Below are positions 17,371-27,698 of a stretch of 64,000 bases of DNA, piece by piece. Below the pieces are notes generated by a model, which saw nothing but the letters and a program-made list of their open reading frames with translations, was not told the DNA's origin and made no database searches. The stretch is from Psychrobacter sp. DAB_AL43B (lineage in GTDB: Bacteria > Pseudomonadota > Gammaproteobacteria > Pseudomonadales > Moraxellaceae). The first letter of the stretch is position 1; each line of letters begins with the position of its first letter. The position numbers and the translations under genes were made by a program. Location of the stretch: contig NZ_LT799838.1 of assembly GCF_900168255.1 (NCBI RefSeq), forward strand, positions 1,550,001 through 1,614,000, read 5' to 3'.

Positions 17371-19203
17371 ATGATAAAAAATGCCACGCTAAAAACCATT
17401 TTATTAGTTGCAGTTGTGAGCTGCATGCCTGTCAGTTACGCTGCACCAATCACCACTGCTGCGCTTGGGCATAATAGTCCTACTGAATATATTGACGCGC
17501 CCTTTATGCCCTATGCCAATCCAAAGGCGCCGACAGGTGGCACGTTATCGCTTGATGCGCGCGGCACCTTTAATGCGGCCAACAAATGGATGACTACTGG
17601 TGTAGCGATGGTTGGCACCGATTATCTATATGATACTTTGATGACTGGCTCATTGAATGAAGCGTTTACTATGTATCCGCAGCTGGCAAGTAAAGTCACT
17701 TATGATCCTGATGATACCAGTTGGATTATTTATCATCTTAATCCTGCAGCGCGTTTTTGGAATGGAACGCCGGTTACCAGTAGTGACGTCAAAGCCACTT
17801 ATGATGCAATATTAAATAAAGGACCGATGTATATTCGCAGTTACTTAGGAGATATTAAAGATATTCAAGTTATTGATAAGCAACGCGTGAAGTTTGTCTT
17901 TGACTCTGATGACAATAAAGAGATTTTATTAACAGTCGGGCAGTTTCCTATTTTTGCCAAATCCTCTATCGATACTGATTTTGAAAAAATTAGCTTAACG
18001 CCCTTGATGGGCAGTGGGCCTTATAAGCTTGGACGCGTCGACGCCGGTCGTTCGATTAGTTACGTGCGTGATCCCAATTATTGGGGTCGTGATTTGATGG
18101 TCAATCGTGGTCGTTATAATTTCGATATGATTAAGTTTGTGTATTATCAAAGTGATGAGATTGCCTTTGAGGGCTTTAAATCTGGTCAATATCGTTTTCG
18201 CCCTGAAAACAAAGCCTCTAATTGGGCAACGGGCTACAATTTCCCTGCCGTCAAAGCAGGCCTGGTTAATAAAGAAACGATAAGCAGTGAAAATCCAGTG
18301 CCGATGCAAGGACTGGTGATGAATATGCGCCGGCCAATTTTTCAAGATATTCGCGTTCGTCAAGCACTGAGCAAGGCTTATGATTTCGAGTGGATGAATA
18401 AGACTTTATTTCATGGGCAGTATGAACGCTTACAAAGCTTCTTTCATGGCTCAGAGCTTGCTGCGACTGGCAAACCATCTACTGAAGAGATGCAGGTGCT
18501 CACCCCTTTATTATCCAAGCTCGAGCCAATTCAACGTCAGGCAGTATTAGGTGAATGGCAGCTGCCAACTAGTGACGGCAGCGGCTTTAACCGTACAGAA
18601 TTATTAAAGGCACGGCAGTTATTACTCGATGCGGGGTTTTATTATCAAGATATGAAGCTATATCAACCTGATGGCATGCTTGCTCAGATTGAGATTCTGA
18701 TGACGGGCGAAACCATGGGACGCGTGCTGCTACCTTATATTCGCAATTTAAAGCGTCTAGGATTTGATACGACATTACGTCAAGTCGATGGACCACAATA
18801 TTACGAACGCGTGCGCCGTTTTGACTATGATATGGTGACGGATGTATTTGCGCAGAGTTTATCCCCGGGTGCAGAACAAGCAGCATTTTGGGGCAGTGCG
18901 GCTGCTGACCAAGTTGGTAATAGGAATACTATTGGTGTTAAAAATTCAGCCATTGATCAGGTAACAGCAGCACTTGCGAATGCTGAAAGCCGCGACGAGA
19001 TTATTTTATATACTCACGTACTTGATCGTCTGCTCCGTGCAGGTCATTACTTAGTGCCTTTATATGGTAAGTCGGCTACCAATGTCGCTTACTGGAATCA
19101 ATACCGTCATACTGAAAAACTGCCGTCCAATGCTATCGGTATCGACTACTGGTGGACAGATAAAGCAGCAGAAGCCCGCATTAATCAGTATTTAAAACAA
19201 TAA
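17371..19203 (+). CDS. yejA: Peptide ABC transporter, periplasmic substrate-binding protein
   Basis: This family-5 solute-binding protein (about 610 residues) should capture oligopeptides in the periplasm for the YejBEF importer. A signal peptide (TILLVAVVSCMPVSYA) is cleaved near residue 26. The mature part opens with the YejA-like LGHNSPTEYIDAPFMPYANPKAP (key residues ALGHNS and ANPKAPTGG), and contains FWNGTPVTSSDVKATYDAI, the family signature for SBP_bac_5. NYWGRDLMVNRGRYNFD is also typical of YejA. In enterobacteria YejABEF imports peptide antibiotics such as microcin C. A start 11 codons upstream was rejected because it delays the signal peptide. gloB separates it from yejB. Confidence 0.88.
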   Translation: MIKNATLKTILLVAVVSCMPVSYAAPITTAALGHNSPTEYIDAPFMPYANPKAPTGGTLSLDARGTFNAANKWMTTGVAMVGTDYLYDTLMTGSLNEAFTMYPQLASKVTYDPDDTSWIIYHLNPAARFWNGTPVTSSDVKATYDAILNKGPMYIRSYLGDIKDIQVIDKQRVKFVFDSDDNKEILLTVGQFPIFAKSSIDTDFEKISLTPLMGSGPYKLGRVDAGRSISYVRDPNYWGRDLMVNRGRYNFDMIKFVYYQSDEIAFEGFKSGQYRFRPENKASNWATGYNFPAVKAGLVNKETISSENPVPMQGLVMNMRRPIFQDIRVRQALSKAYDFEWMNKTLFHGQYERLQSFFHGSELAATGKPSTEEMQVLTPLLSKLEPIQRQAVLGEWQLPTSDGSGFNRTELLKARQLLLDAGFYYQDMKLYQPDGMLAQIEILMTGETMGRVLLPYIRNLKRLGFDTTLRQVDGPQYYERVRRFDYDMVTDVFAQSLSPGAEQAAFWGSAAADQVGNRNTIGVKNSAIDQVTAALANAESRDEIILYTHVLDRLLRAGHYLVPLYGKSATNVAYWNQYRHTEKLPSNAIGIDYWWTDKAAEARINQYLKQ

Positions 19204-19277
19204 TTAGGCACTTTTGATCTGTAAAGTATTTTATAGAACATCTTAGTGATAAAGATAACTACTAGTAAGGATTTAAC

Positions 19278-20057
19278 ATGAGTATTCGTATTCACCCCAT
19301 TAAAGCATTTAATGACAATTATATTTGGACACTAATTAATGACAGTAATAAACAGGCGATTGTTATTGATCCGGGTCAATCTGAACCTGTTATTGCTTAC
19401 TTAGAAGAAAATGAATTAGAGCTGACTTCGATTTGGACGACTCATCATCACCATGATCATATCGGCGGCGTCGCAGAGCTACAAGAGTCCTATCCGATGA
19501 CGCATCTGGTAGCGCATGCTGAACATAACGTCGATGAAGATCAGACCATAAAAGATGGCAGTACAGTGAGCGCATGGGGCAACGCAGCGCAAGTATGGGA
19601 CGTGTCTGGTCATACTGCCAGTCATATGGCTTATATTTTAGATATCGAAGGCCGTAAGCATTGTTTTTGCGGTGATACACTATTTAGTGCTGGTTGTGGG
19701 CGTGTTTTTACTGGAACCATTGAGCAATTACATGAGAGCTTTAAGCGTCTAAACGGGCTGCCAACCGATACCTTGTTATACCCTGCGCACGAATATACCG
19801 CTAGCAACTTACGTTTTGGCTTGTCGATTGAACCTGATAATGCCGCAATGCAGAGAGCATTGACGCAAGCAGAAGAAAAAACAACACAAGGCATCCCAAC
19901 ATTACCGGTGACTTTAGAGCATGAGCGTGCGGTAAATGTGTTTTTACGTACGCAAGAGCCGAGTGTGATAGCAGGGGTGAAAGCTAAAGTAAATATCGAT
20001 GATGAAAAGTCTTTGACGGTATTTGCCGCTTTACGTGAGCTTAAAAATAACTTCTAG
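19278..20057 (+). CDS. gloB: Hydroxyacylglutathione hydrolase (glyoxalase II)
   Basis: GloB hydrolyses S-lactoylglutathione to lactate and glutathione, completing methylglyoxal detoxification in the cytoplasm. The metallo-beta-lactamase motif THHHHDH is at residues 55-61. Further metal ligands are in DVSGHTASHMAY, FCGDTLFSAGCGR and YPAHEYT. The C-terminal HAGH-type domain is present, and 259 residues is the normal length. AAGGA stands 7 nt before the ATG. It lies inside the yej cluster, 74 bp after yejA and 99 bp before yejB, in the same direction; a functional link to peptide uptake is not evident. Confidence 0.95.
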   Translation: MSIRIHPIKAFNDNYIWTLINDSNKQAIVIDPGQSEPVIAYLEENELELTSIWTTHHHHDHIGGVAELQESYPMTHLVAHAEHNVDEDQTIKDGSTVSAWGNAAQVWDVSGHTASHMAYILDIEGRKHCFCGDTLFSAGCGRVFTGTIEQLHESFKRLNGLPTDTLLYPAHEYTASNLRFGLSIEPDNAAMQRALTQAEEKTTQGIPTLPVTLEHERAVNVFLRTQEPSVIAGVKAKVNIDDEKSLTVFAALRELKNNF

Positions 20058-20156
20058 TTTCTAAGCCCTAATTTAGGTTTCAATCACCGCTCCATTGATA
20101 AATGTTAGCTACTCACTTCTCTATTGTCATATTTTTTATCTTAGGAAGCCGTCATT

Positions 20157-21227
20157 ATGGGTCGTTATATCTTAAAAAGATTATTGCTGATATTACCGAC
20201 GCTTTTTTTGATATTGCTGGCGAACTTTGTCATTGTACAGGCGGCACCAGGTGGACCTGTAGAGCAGCAGCTTGCGCTTATCGAGCAAGGCGCAAAAGAC
20301 AACGCGCTGGGTGCTAATATTGGTGCGGGCAGTGCAGGAGGCAATAACAGTACCTATCAAGGGACACGCGGTTTGTCAGAGGAGATGGTAGCAGCCATTA
20401 ATGCGCAATACGGCTTTGATAAATCTGCGCCTGAGCGCTTTTGGCTGATGCTCAAGAACTATGTAAAGCTAGATTTTGGTGAGTCGTTTTTTAAAGGTCA
20501 ATCAGTAACGGATTTGATTATCGAGAAGCTGCCAGTCTCAATCTCGCTTGGGCTTTGGAGTACGTTACTGATTTATATGATAGCGATTCCGCTTGGTATT
20601 TATAAAGCCATGCATCATGGCTCGGGAATTGATAAAGCAACGGCTATGCTGCTTGCTATCGGGCATGCAATACCGGTATTTGTGTTTGCGGTGATTTTAT
20701 TGGTGTTTTTTGCTGGCGGCAGCTACTGGAATGTTTTTCCACTGCAAGGATTAACCTCAGAGAATTTTGATCAATTAAGCACACTTGGTAAAGTTAAAGA
20801 TTACTTTTGGCATCTGGCTTTGCCACTCTTAGCCAGTACCGTTGGCGGTTTTGCTGGCTTGACTTATTTGACTAAGTTTAGCTTTTTAGAAGAGCTGGGT
20901 AAGCAATATGTCCTTACCGCCCGCGCCAAAGGCTTAGGTGAGCGGCAAGTCTTATATGGTCATGTCTTTCGTAATGCCATGCTGATTATTATCGCCGGTA
21001 TCCCAGCGGCTATCGTTGGGATTTTCTTTGCCGGTAACTTTCTTATTGAAATTATTTTTAAGCTTGATGGTTTGGGATTGTTAGGTTTCGAAGCCATTCA
21101 GCAGCGTGACTATCCAGTGATATTCGGTACGCTATTTATCTTTACCTTAGTGGGGCTGTTATTACAGTTAATCAGCGATTTAAGTTATCACTTAATCGAT
21201 CCGCGTATTGATTTTGAGGGGCGCTAA
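20157..21227 (+). CDS. yejB: Peptide ABC transporter permease
   Basis: YejB is one of two inner-membrane permeases of the YejABEF importer. The N-terminal MGRYILKRLLLILPTLFLILLANFVIVQ (first 20: GRYILKRLLLILPTLF region) is the DppB/OppB-type first membrane helix followed by APGGPVEQ. About six membrane segments are visible. The EAA loop that contacts the ATPase reads YVLTARAKGLGERQVLYGHV. At 356 residues it is longer than DppB because of a periplasmic insertion (about 45-85), as in E. coli YejB. Its stop overlaps the yejE start by one base (TAATG), which implies coupled translation. Confidence 0.92.
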   Translation: MGRYILKRLLLILPTLFLILLANFVIVQAAPGGPVEQQLALIEQGAKDNALGANIGAGSAGGNNSTYQGTRGLSEEMVAAINAQYGFDKSAPERFWLMLKNYVKLDFGESFFKGQSVTDLIIEKLPVSISLGLWSTLLIYMIAIPLGIYKAMHHGSGIDKATAMLLAIGHAIPVFVFAVILLVFFAGGSYWNVFPLQGLTSENFDQLSTLGKVKDYFWHLALPLLASTVGGFAGLTYLTKFSFLEELGKQYVLTARAKGLGERQVLYGHVFRNAMLIIIAGIPAAIVGIFFAGNFLIEIIFKLDGLGLLGFEAIQQRDYPVIFGTLFIFTLVGLLLQLISDLSYHLIDPRIDFEGR

Positions 21228-22300
21228 TGTCAAGTGATCTGCTGTCCTCAAATGTATCTTCTGTTTCTATACAAAGAAAAGCACGTTTAAACCCTATTTG
21301 GCAAGCGCGCCTCACTCGTTTTCGTCGCAATCGTCTTGGCGTGATATCGCTATTTATTTTTGCGGTGATATTCGTTATTTGTATGGCAGCCAATATAATT
21401 GCCAACGACAAGCCACTACTGGTGCAGTATCAAGGCGATTATTACTTTCCAGTGCTAAAAGCCTATCCTGAAACGACCTTTGGTGGTGTGTTTGAAACTG
21501 AAACCAATTACAAAGACCCAGCAGTGCAAGCGCTGATTGATGATAAAGGCTACTATGTAATGCCGCCGATTCCATTTGCTGATCAAACACCAAACGTTGA
21601 GTTGGGCATTCCATATCCAGCAGCGCCCAACAGTCAAAATTGGCTTGGTACCGATGATTTGGGTCGTGATGTACTGGCGCGCATACTTTACGGCATGCGA
21701 GTGTCGTTATTGTTCGGTTTAGCATTGACGCTTGCGGGCGCTTTGATTGGTATTGTCGTCGGTGCGATACAAGGCTATTACGGTGGTTGGGTGGATTTGG
21801 CAGGGCAACGTTTTATGGAAGTGTGGGGCGGGATGCCGCAGCTGTTCATGATTATTATTTTGGTCAGCTTATTTAGCCCCAGTATCACTATGCTATTTGC
21901 CATGATGTTGTTATTTGGCTGGATGGGTTTGGTCGGTTTGGTACGAGCAGAGTTTTTGCGCGCCCGTAACTTTGATTATGTGCGTGCGGCGCGTAATTTG
22001 GGTGTTTCGGACAGTCAAATCATGCTTAGACATATTATGCCCAATGCCTTAGCTTCGAGCTTGTCACAGCTGCCTTTTATCTTAACCGCTAATATTATCG
22101 CTCTGACGGCATTAGATTTCTTGGGTTATGGTTTGCCGCCTGGGTCGCCGTCATTAGGTGAGCTGATGGTACAAGGGAAAAATAATCTTGATGCGCCTTG
22201 GCTTGCACTATCAGGATTTTTTAGCTTAACCTTTATTTTATCATTGCTAATCTTCGTTGGCGAAGCGCTGCGCGATGCGTTTGATCCGAGGCGTTCCTGA
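21227..22300 (+). CDS. yejE: Peptide ABC transporter permease
   Basis: YejE pairs with YejB to form the peptide channel in the inner membrane. It has the DppC-type N-terminal helix (FRRNRLGVISLFIFAVIFV) and a large periplasmic segment (about 60-140) typical of YejE. LGTDDLGRDVLARILYGMRVS is the diagnostic OppC/DppC signature (core GTDDLGRDVLARI). The EAA loop reads YVRAARNLGVSDSQIMLRHI. It begins inside the yejB stop codon and ends one base before the yejF start, so the three are one transcription and translation unit. Confidence 0.92.
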   Translation: MSSDLLSSNVSSVSIQRKARLNPIWQARLTRFRRNRLGVISLFIFAVIFVICMAANIIANDKPLLVQYQGDYYFPVLKAYPETTFGGVFETETNYKDPAVQALIDDKGYYVMPPIPFADQTPNVELGIPYPAAPNSQNWLGTDDLGRDVLARILYGMRVSLLFGLALTLAGALIGIVVGAIQGYYGGWVDLAGQRFMEVWGGMPQLFMIIILVSLFSPSITMLFAMMLLFGWMGLVGLVRAEFLRARNFDYVRAARNLGVSDSQIMLRHIMPNALASSLSQLPFILTANIIALTALDFLGYGLPPGSPSLGELMVQGKNNLDAPWLALSGFFSLTFILSLLIFVGEALRDAFDPRRS

Positions 22301-22301
22301 T

Positions 22302-24002
22302 ATGACAACTGATAATATGATAACCGCTAATATGACAACTGCTACTGAGAAAAATAACTTTTCAGGCGAAAATAATAGTAATGAACAAAATAAGCTAATG
22401 CTAGTAGTAGATAAACTTAGTATTGTTACTGATGCAAGTATTGTTCTGGTCGATAAACTATCGTATAAGCTGAGGCAAGGACAAACCTTGGCTATCGTTG
22501 GGGAGTCAGGCTCTGGTAAATCGATTGCCAGTCTGGCGCTATTAGGGCTGTTACCTGATAATTTGAGCATTAGCGGTAAGGTACAGCTTGCAAATTCAAC
22601 AGGTATGAGAGTACTACCAATAGCCAGGGAAAAAGGGCGTAATGCTGCGCTGCGCTCTATTAGGGGGCAACGTATCGGCATGGTGTTTCAAGAGCCGATG
22701 ACCGCATTAAACCCGCTCCATACCGTTGCCAAGCAAATCGCTGAGTCTCTTCGTCTAAGCGGTGTACCTAAAAAACAATGGCGCGAAAAAAGTATCGCCT
22801 TATTAACTGATGTCAATATCACTGAACCTACTGACAAACTCAATCGCTATCCGCACGAGCTATCAGGCGGTCAACGTCAACGGGTCATGATTGCCATGGC
22901 ATTAGCGCAGCAGCCTGATATTTTAATCGCTGATGAACCAACTACCGCGCTAGATGTTACTTTGCAACATGAAATCCTTGAGCTATTAGATGCTCTTAAG
23001 CGTCAGCATAATATGGCGATGATACTAATCAGCCATGATCTCAATCTAGTTAGACGCTACAGCGACGAAGTTATCGTGATGCGTCAAGGGCAGACGATTG
23101 AGCAAGGGCAGACTGCAGTAGTTTTTAACCAGCCTAAAGCGGATTATACCCGTACACTTATTCAGCAAGATTTTGGGCAAGCGCTAAACTTCTCTGATGA
23201 CGAGCAAAGTCAGCAATCGACTGTATTGCAAGTAAATAACCTACAAGTACAATTTCCCATTGAAAAAAGTCTCTTTGGTGGTACTAAGCGCTGGTTTGAT
23301 GCGGTCAAAGACTTAGATATGACACTACAGAAAGGGCAAGCGCTGGGTATCGTTGGTGAGTCAGGCTCTGGCAAGACGACGATTGCTCTTGCCTTAAGTC
23401 AGTTGCTTAGTAACCAAGCGCGTGTCAATGGACAGATAATGGTCAATGGGCAAGAGATTACGACCTTGTTAAAACGTGAGCTTCGCACTTTTCGCTCGCA
23501 GATTCAGATGGTCTTTCAAGATCCATTTGCCAGTATCAATCCTCGTATGACAGTCATGCAAATCGTTGAAGAAGGATTGCTAGTACAAGGTATCGATAAA
23601 ATAGTACGCCAGCAGGCGGTAATGGATAGTCTTGCTACCGTACATCTGCCAGCTGAGTTTGCACAGCGTTATCCACATGAGCTATCGGGTGGCCAGCGTC
23701 AACGTGTCGCTCTTGCACGCGCATTGATTATGCAGCCAAGTTTATTGATATTAGATGAACCGACTTCTGCGCTTGATAGCACCACGCAGGTGACCGTCGT
23801 TAATTTACTGCGTGAAATTCAAGAAAAATTGCAGATCAGTTATGTGTTTATCAGTCATGACTTAAAAGTAGTGCGCGCCTTATGCCAGCATATTATGGTA
23901 CTTAAAGATGGCATGTGCGTTGAGTCAGGACGTACTGAAGATGTTTTTAATAACCCACAGCATCTGTACGCTAAGCAGCTATTGCAGGCGAGTGTACTTT
24001 AG
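22302..24002 (+). CDS. yejF: Peptide ABC transporter, fused dual ATPase
   Basis: YejF powers peptide import with two fused nucleotide-binding domains in about 566 residues. Each half has a Walker A motif (GESGSGKSIA near residue 70, GESGSGKTTI near 355) and a signature LSGGQRQRV, with Walker B stretches ILIADEPTTALD and LLILDEPTSALD. The first 35 residues (MTTDNMITANMTTATEKNN) are polar and of low complexity. An earlier in-frame start at 22257 lies inside yejE and was rejected. The stop codon forms part of a recurring intergenic 12-mer (TAGCCTAAGTAA). No strong terminator was seen afterwards. Confidence 0.93.
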   Translation: MTTDNMITANMTTATEKNNFSGENNSNEQNKLMLVVDKLSIVTDASIVLVDKLSYKLRQGQTLAIVGESGSGKSIASLALLGLLPDNLSISGKVQLANSTGMRVLPIAREKGRNAALRSIRGQRIGMVFQEPMTALNPLHTVAKQIAESLRLSGVPKKQWREKSIALLTDVNITEPTDKLNRYPHELSGGQRQRVMIAMALAQQPDILIADEPTTALDVTLQHEILELLDALKRQHNMAMILISHDLNLVRRYSDEVIVMRQGQTIEQGQTAVVFNQPKADYTRTLIQQDFGQALNFSDDEQSQQSTVLQVNNLQVQFPIEKSLFGGTKRWFDAVKDLDMTLQKGQALGIVGESGSGKTTIALALSQLLSNQARVNGQIMVNGQEITTLLKRELRTFRSQIQMVFQDPFASINPRMTVMQIVEEGLLVQGIDKIVRQQAVMDSLATVHLPAEFAQRYPHELSGGQRQRVALARALIMQPSLLILDEPTSALDSTTQVTVVNLLREIQEKLQISYVFISHDLKVVRALCQHIMVLKDGMCVESGRTEDVFNNPQHLYAKQLLQASVL

Positions 24003-24011
24003 CCTAAGTAA
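24000..24011 (+). repeat. Intergenic 12-mer TAGCCTAAGTAA, occurrence 1
   Basis: One of five exact matches to TAGCCTAAGYAA in the window, all on the plus strand and at or between gene ends. Here it contains the yejF stop codon. Confidence 0.6.
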
Positions 24012-24213
24012 CTGCTGTTAAATAACCAGAACATAGCAGTTCATAATAATCGCGACATACTAAAAATAGCGATGGTACAATAAGTTTAAACAGTAGTTTA
24101 CTCTACCTAAACACGATCGTTTTAGGTATATTTATCTATTCTGGTATTGGTTAATAGTTAACTGACTAAAGCTGTCATTATTGCTATTAAAAGCATCATT
24201 AAAAAGGATTTTT

Positions 24214-25530
24214 GTGCCCATGAAAAAACAAAATAGTATTTCTAAATTAGTCAGTAATAATCCGTTGCAACATGCCGGTTATTTAGCAGTTGCCAAGACT
24301 CGCGCTAAAGTGCTTAAAGCCTTCGCTTATGTAGTGCCTATAAGAAGACCGATGTTATTCGTCGGCGAAACTGCTTGTGATGAGCTATGTGATATGCTCA
24401 TTAATGAAGGTAGCACCAATGTGTTTATCGTGACTGATGCGGTGTTAAATAAGCTCGGTATACCAGCCAAAGTCACTGATTATCTAGACGAAAAAAATAT
24501 TAGCTATAAAGTCTATGATGGTATTACGCCAGATCCTACTTTTAAAGTGATTGAAGAAGGATTGAGCCAATCGGTAGGCGCTAAGTGCGATTCAATAATA
24601 GCCATCGGTGGTGGTTCAGTAATTGACGCGGCTAAGATGATCGCTATGTCGCAAGGCAATAACTGCAAGCCTAAACAGCTTATCGGCATTCTTAAAGCAA
24701 GAAAGCCTTCTGTACCGTTATATTGTGTGCCTACGACTGCGGGTACTGGCTCAGAGGCGACACTTGGTGCGGTTGTATCCGATGATAAAACTCATCAAAA
24801 AGCACTGTCTATCGACCCAAGAATGGTGCCACTGGCAGCGGCTATTGATCCTGTTATTATGAAAGGTATGCCAGCTCATATCACAGCGGATACGGGTATC
24901 GATGTATTGACCCATGCGTTAGAAGCATGGATGAGTGTAAATGCTAGCGTAGAGACGGATTATTATGCGGCCTCTGCAGCCAAAGCTGTTATGCAATATC
25001 TACCGATAGTCTATAAAGATGGCGGCAATCTTAAAGCAAGAGAAGAGATGGGTATAGCCGCTCATTACGGTGGTATCGCCTTTAACAAAGCGGGTTTGGG
25101 TTATGTCCATGCAATCGCTCACCAATTAGGGGCTTACTATAGTATTCCTCATGGCCGAGCCAATGCCATCGTGCTGCCTTATATACTTGACGTCAACCGT
25201 AAAGCGAGCCAAAAAAGATTGGCGGAGCTTGCTAGAAAAACGGGTATGGTACAAGCAGGTCAAGCGAGCAGTAGTAATAGCGATATTGCCGATCATCTAA
25301 TCGCTCAAGTACGCGACTTGATTGCAACCTTAAACATCGAGCCAACAGTCAAAGGTATGAAAACCAGCGATTTTGATAGTATGGCTAAAGCCGCTGCAAA
25401 AGAAGTCAGTGATACCTATGCGGTACCGATGTACATGCCTGCATCTGGTATCAAAGATATCTTAACGAAAATTAAGCAGGCTAGTGATGAGCGTGCAGAT
25501 AAAGATAAGAGTAGCGATAAAGTAGCATAA
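24214..25530 (+). CDS. Iron-containing alcohol dehydrogenase
   Basis: This is a class III metal-dependent alcohol dehydrogenase of about 438 residues, using NAD(P) and Fe2+ to interconvert alcohols and aldehydes. The nucleotide-binding loop GGGSVIDAAKMIA lies near residue 125, and CVPTTAGTGSEAT follows. The metal-binding residues are in DVLTHALEAW and in GLGYVHAIAHQLGAYYSIPHG (His residues of HAIAHQ and PHG). AAAGGA ends 5 nt before a GTG start; the ATG two codons later is also possible. The substrate cannot be told from sequence. It stands alone and ends in a strong terminator. Confidence 0.9.
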   Translation: MPMKKQNSISKLVSNNPLQHAGYLAVAKTRAKVLKAFAYVVPIRRPMLFVGETACDELCDMLINEGSTNVFIVTDAVLNKLGIPAKVTDYLDEKNISYKVYDGITPDPTFKVIEEGLSQSVGAKCDSIIAIGGGSVIDAAKMIAMSQGNNCKPKQLIGILKARKPSVPLYCVPTTAGTGSEATLGAVVSDDKTHQKALSIDPRMVPLAAAIDPVIMKGMPAHITADTGIDVLTHALEAWMSVNASVETDYYAASAAKAVMQYLPIVYKDGGNLKAREEMGIAAHYGGIAFNKAGLGYVHAIAHQLGAYYSIPHGRANAIVLPYILDVNRKASQKRLAELARKTGMVQAGQASSSNSDIADHLIAQVRDLIATLNIEPTVKGMKTSDFDSMAKAAAKEVSDTYAVPMYMPASGIKDILTKIKQASDERADKDKSSDKVA

Positions 25531-25565
25531 GTTTTTTTATCGAATTGAGCCTCTAGCAATAGCGT

Positions 25566-25607
25566 AAAACAAAGCCTATTACCCTCTTGGGAATAGGCTT
25601 TGTTTTT
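25566..25607 (+). terminator. Terminator of the alcohol dehydrogenase gene
   Basis: AAAACAAAGCCTATT pairs with AATAGGCTTTGTTTT around an 11-nt loop, with T residues after it. Confidence 0.92.
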
Positions 25608-25709
25608 GAATAATAGTTCAGTGCATCGTAAATATATAACAATTTAGGAATGTTTCAGTGATACCTGAGGGTTACGATGGTTACATGATATAACTCTTAG
25701 GAGCTTTTT

Positions 25710-26957
25710 ATGAGCCGCCAATTATTAATGAATTACAAATTACAGTCTAAAGTCGTTGGTATGGCCATAGTAGCAACTAGTGCTTTTTACGTTGGTTGTG
25801 CTGCCACTGAAAGTACTCCTGCTGTTAACAATACTCCCATCGATAATCCCTATGCACCTACAGATTCAAATTTAGCGGTGGCGACAGTGGCTGGTGGATG
25901 TTTCTGGTGTGTGGAAGCTGGGTATGAAAAGATTCCTGGCGTAGTAGAGGTGGTGTCGGGTTATACTGGTGGTCAGACTGACAACCCTACTTATAGCACC
26001 GTGTCAGCTGGTGGCACAGGGCATACTGAGGCGGCTCAAGTCTATTATGATCCGACGAAGATTACCTACAATGGTATTGTTCAAGCGCTATGGCGAATCG
26101 CCGATCCTACCGATGATAAAGGTCAGTTCGTAGACCGTGGTACACAGTATCGTCCCGCTATTTTTTACAACAACGATCAAGAAAAGCAGATAGCCGAAGC
26201 TGCTAAGCAATCACTGCAAGCCTCTGATGTTTATAAAAAACCAGTAGTGATCGAGATTGTTCCTGCTAGTACATTTTACCCAGCGGAAGAGTATCATCAG
26301 GATTATTACAAAAAGAACCCGCTACGTTATAAGGCTTATACCTTTAACTCTGGTCGATATCAATTTATCGAAAGTGTCTATGGTAAAGCCTATGAGCTAG
26401 ATTTTAGCCAATTCAAACCGACTGCAACCAGTACAAAGCAGGTAACGTCGAATAAGACGGCGACAGTCACGGCAGCTGCAGTTAAAGAAACCTCGGGCTT
26501 TGACCCAGATACGTTTGTAAAGCCCACACAAGCTGAGCTTAAAAAATCACTAAGCGACATTCAATACAAAGTCTCTCAGGAAGATGGTACTGAGCGCGCT
26601 TTTGATAACGCTTATTGGGATAACAAAGCGCTTGGGCTGTATGTGGATGTGGTGTCAGGTGAACCGTTATACTCGTCTCGTGATCAATACAAGTCTGGTA
26701 CAGGCTGGCCCAGCTTTACTCGTCCATTGAATAGTAGTTTGGTTATTGAAAAGGACGATCGGGGAATATTTGGAACCCGTACTGAAATTCGTAGTCGCTA
26801 TGCAGACTCACATGTAGGTCATGTCTTTGATGATGGTCCAGCACCGACGGGTAAACGCTATTGTATGAACTCAGCGGCGATGCGCTTTATTCCACTTGCA
26901 CAGATGGAATCAGCGGGTTATGGCAATTGGATTGATAAAGTAAAATCAGTTAGTTAG
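25710..26957 (+). CDS. msrAB: Exported MsrA-MsrB methionine sulfoxide reductase fusion
   Basis: This 415-residue fusion repairs both S and R epimers of methionine sulfoxide. The MsrA half spans about residues 55-215 with GGCFWC and catalytic Cys64. The MsrB half spans about 265-405 with RYCMNSAA and catalytic Cys385. The MsrB half has no CxxC zinc pairs, as in many fused forms. The N-terminus has a hydrophobic stretch ([16 protein letters not shown]) ending in Cys, which resembles a lipoprotein signal although the lipobox is imperfect. It should therefore act in the envelope. Neisserial PilB is a related exported fusion, but no thioredoxin domain is present here. Confidence 0.92.
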   Translation: MSRQLLMNYKLQSKVVGMAIVATSAFYVGCAATESTPAVNNTPIDNPYAPTDSNLAVATVAGGCFWCVEAGYEKIPGVVEVVSGYTGGQTDNPTYSTVSAGGTGHTEAAQVYYDPTKITYNGIVQALWRIADPTDDKGQFVDRGTQYRPAIFYNNDQEKQIAEAAKQSLQASDVYKKPVVIEIVPASTFYPAEEYHQDYYKKNPLRYKAYTFNSGRYQFIESVYGKAYELDFSQFKPTATSTKQVTSNKTATVTAAAVKETSGFDPDTFVKPTQAELKKSLSDIQYKVSQEDGTERAFDNAYWDNKALGLYVDVVSGEPLYSSRDQYKSGTGWPSFTRPLNSSLVIEKDDRGIFGTRTEIRSRYADSHVGHVFDDGPAPTGKRYCMNSAAMRFIPLAQMESAGYGNWIDKVKSVS

Positions 26958-27027
26958 ACCTTTTTTGATGACAGTCAATAAATATTCATTACTGTTTAAT
27001 GACTAAAAATCGTGAGTAGTTCGCATT

Positions 27028-27055
27028 AAAAAAGGATACTTAGGTATCCTTTTTT
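27028..27055. terminator. Shared terminator between msrAB and folE
   Basis: The 12-bp arms AAAAAAGGATAC and GTATCCTTTTTT surround TTAG. T-runs on both strands make it suitable for both convergent genes. Confidence 0.9.
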
Positions 27056-27086
27056 GTTCTTTATTATTTGCTGTTTCTTACTAGTA

Positions 27087-27698
27087 TTAAAACGCCGGTT
27101 GACGTCTAGGTATCGCACTTAAAAATTCATTACGCGCTTGATTGTCGTGTACATATTCACCTAACATCGACATGGTGCGTGTAGTAGAGTGTTGCTTATT
27201 GACACCGCGCATCATCATACACATGTGAGCGGCATCCATGACTACTGCCACACCGCGGCAACCTGTCACATCCATAATCGTTTGCGCTATTTGTTCGCTT
27301 AAGTTTTCTTGAACTTGCAATCGACGAGCAAACATATCGACGATACGGGCAAATTTTGATAAGCCTAATACGTGCCCATTTGGCAAATAGCCGATGTGCG
27401 CGATACCATGAAAGGGCAACATATGGTGTTCACATAATGAATAAAATTCAATATTTTGTACCAAAACCAGCTCACGGTTGGTCGATGGAAATAAGGCGTC
27501 ATTAACGACCTCATCTAGGCTTTGATGGTAGCCTTTGGTCAAATGTGCAAAGGCTTTGGCGGCTCGTATTGGGGTCTCTTCAAGTCCTGGACGATGCAAG
27601 TCTTCACCCGTTGAGGCGATGAGCTGACGATAGGACTCGGTACTTTCTTCATAATTTGATGTTATTGTTGGGGTATTGCTCATAAGTTTGGCAGCCAT
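27087..27698 (-). CDS. folE: GTP cyclohydrolase I
   Basis: FolE converts GTP to dihydroneopterin triphosphate, the first step of tetrahydrofolate synthesis. The zinc and active-site residues are in [14 protein letters not shown] (Cys-Glu-His-His, near residue 88) and [13 protein letters not shown] (second Cys, near 160). The C-terminal [10 protein letters not shown] is standard. The 203-residue length is normal. The frame offers ATG starts at codons 1 and 6 (MAAKLMSNT); neither has a clear ribosome site, so the start is uncertain by a few residues. The gene converges with msrAB and diverges from fabI. Confidence 0.95.
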   Translation of the reverse strand: MAAKLMSNTPTITSNYEESTESYRQLIASTGEDLHRPGLEETPIRAAKAFAHLTKGYHQSLDEVVNDALFPSTNRELVLVQNIEFYSLCEHHMLPFHGIAHIGYLPNGHVLGLSKFARIVDMFARRLQVQENLSEQIAQTIMDVTGCRGVAVVMDAAHMCMMMRGVNKQHSTTRTMSMLGEYVHDNQARNEFLSAIPRRQPAF

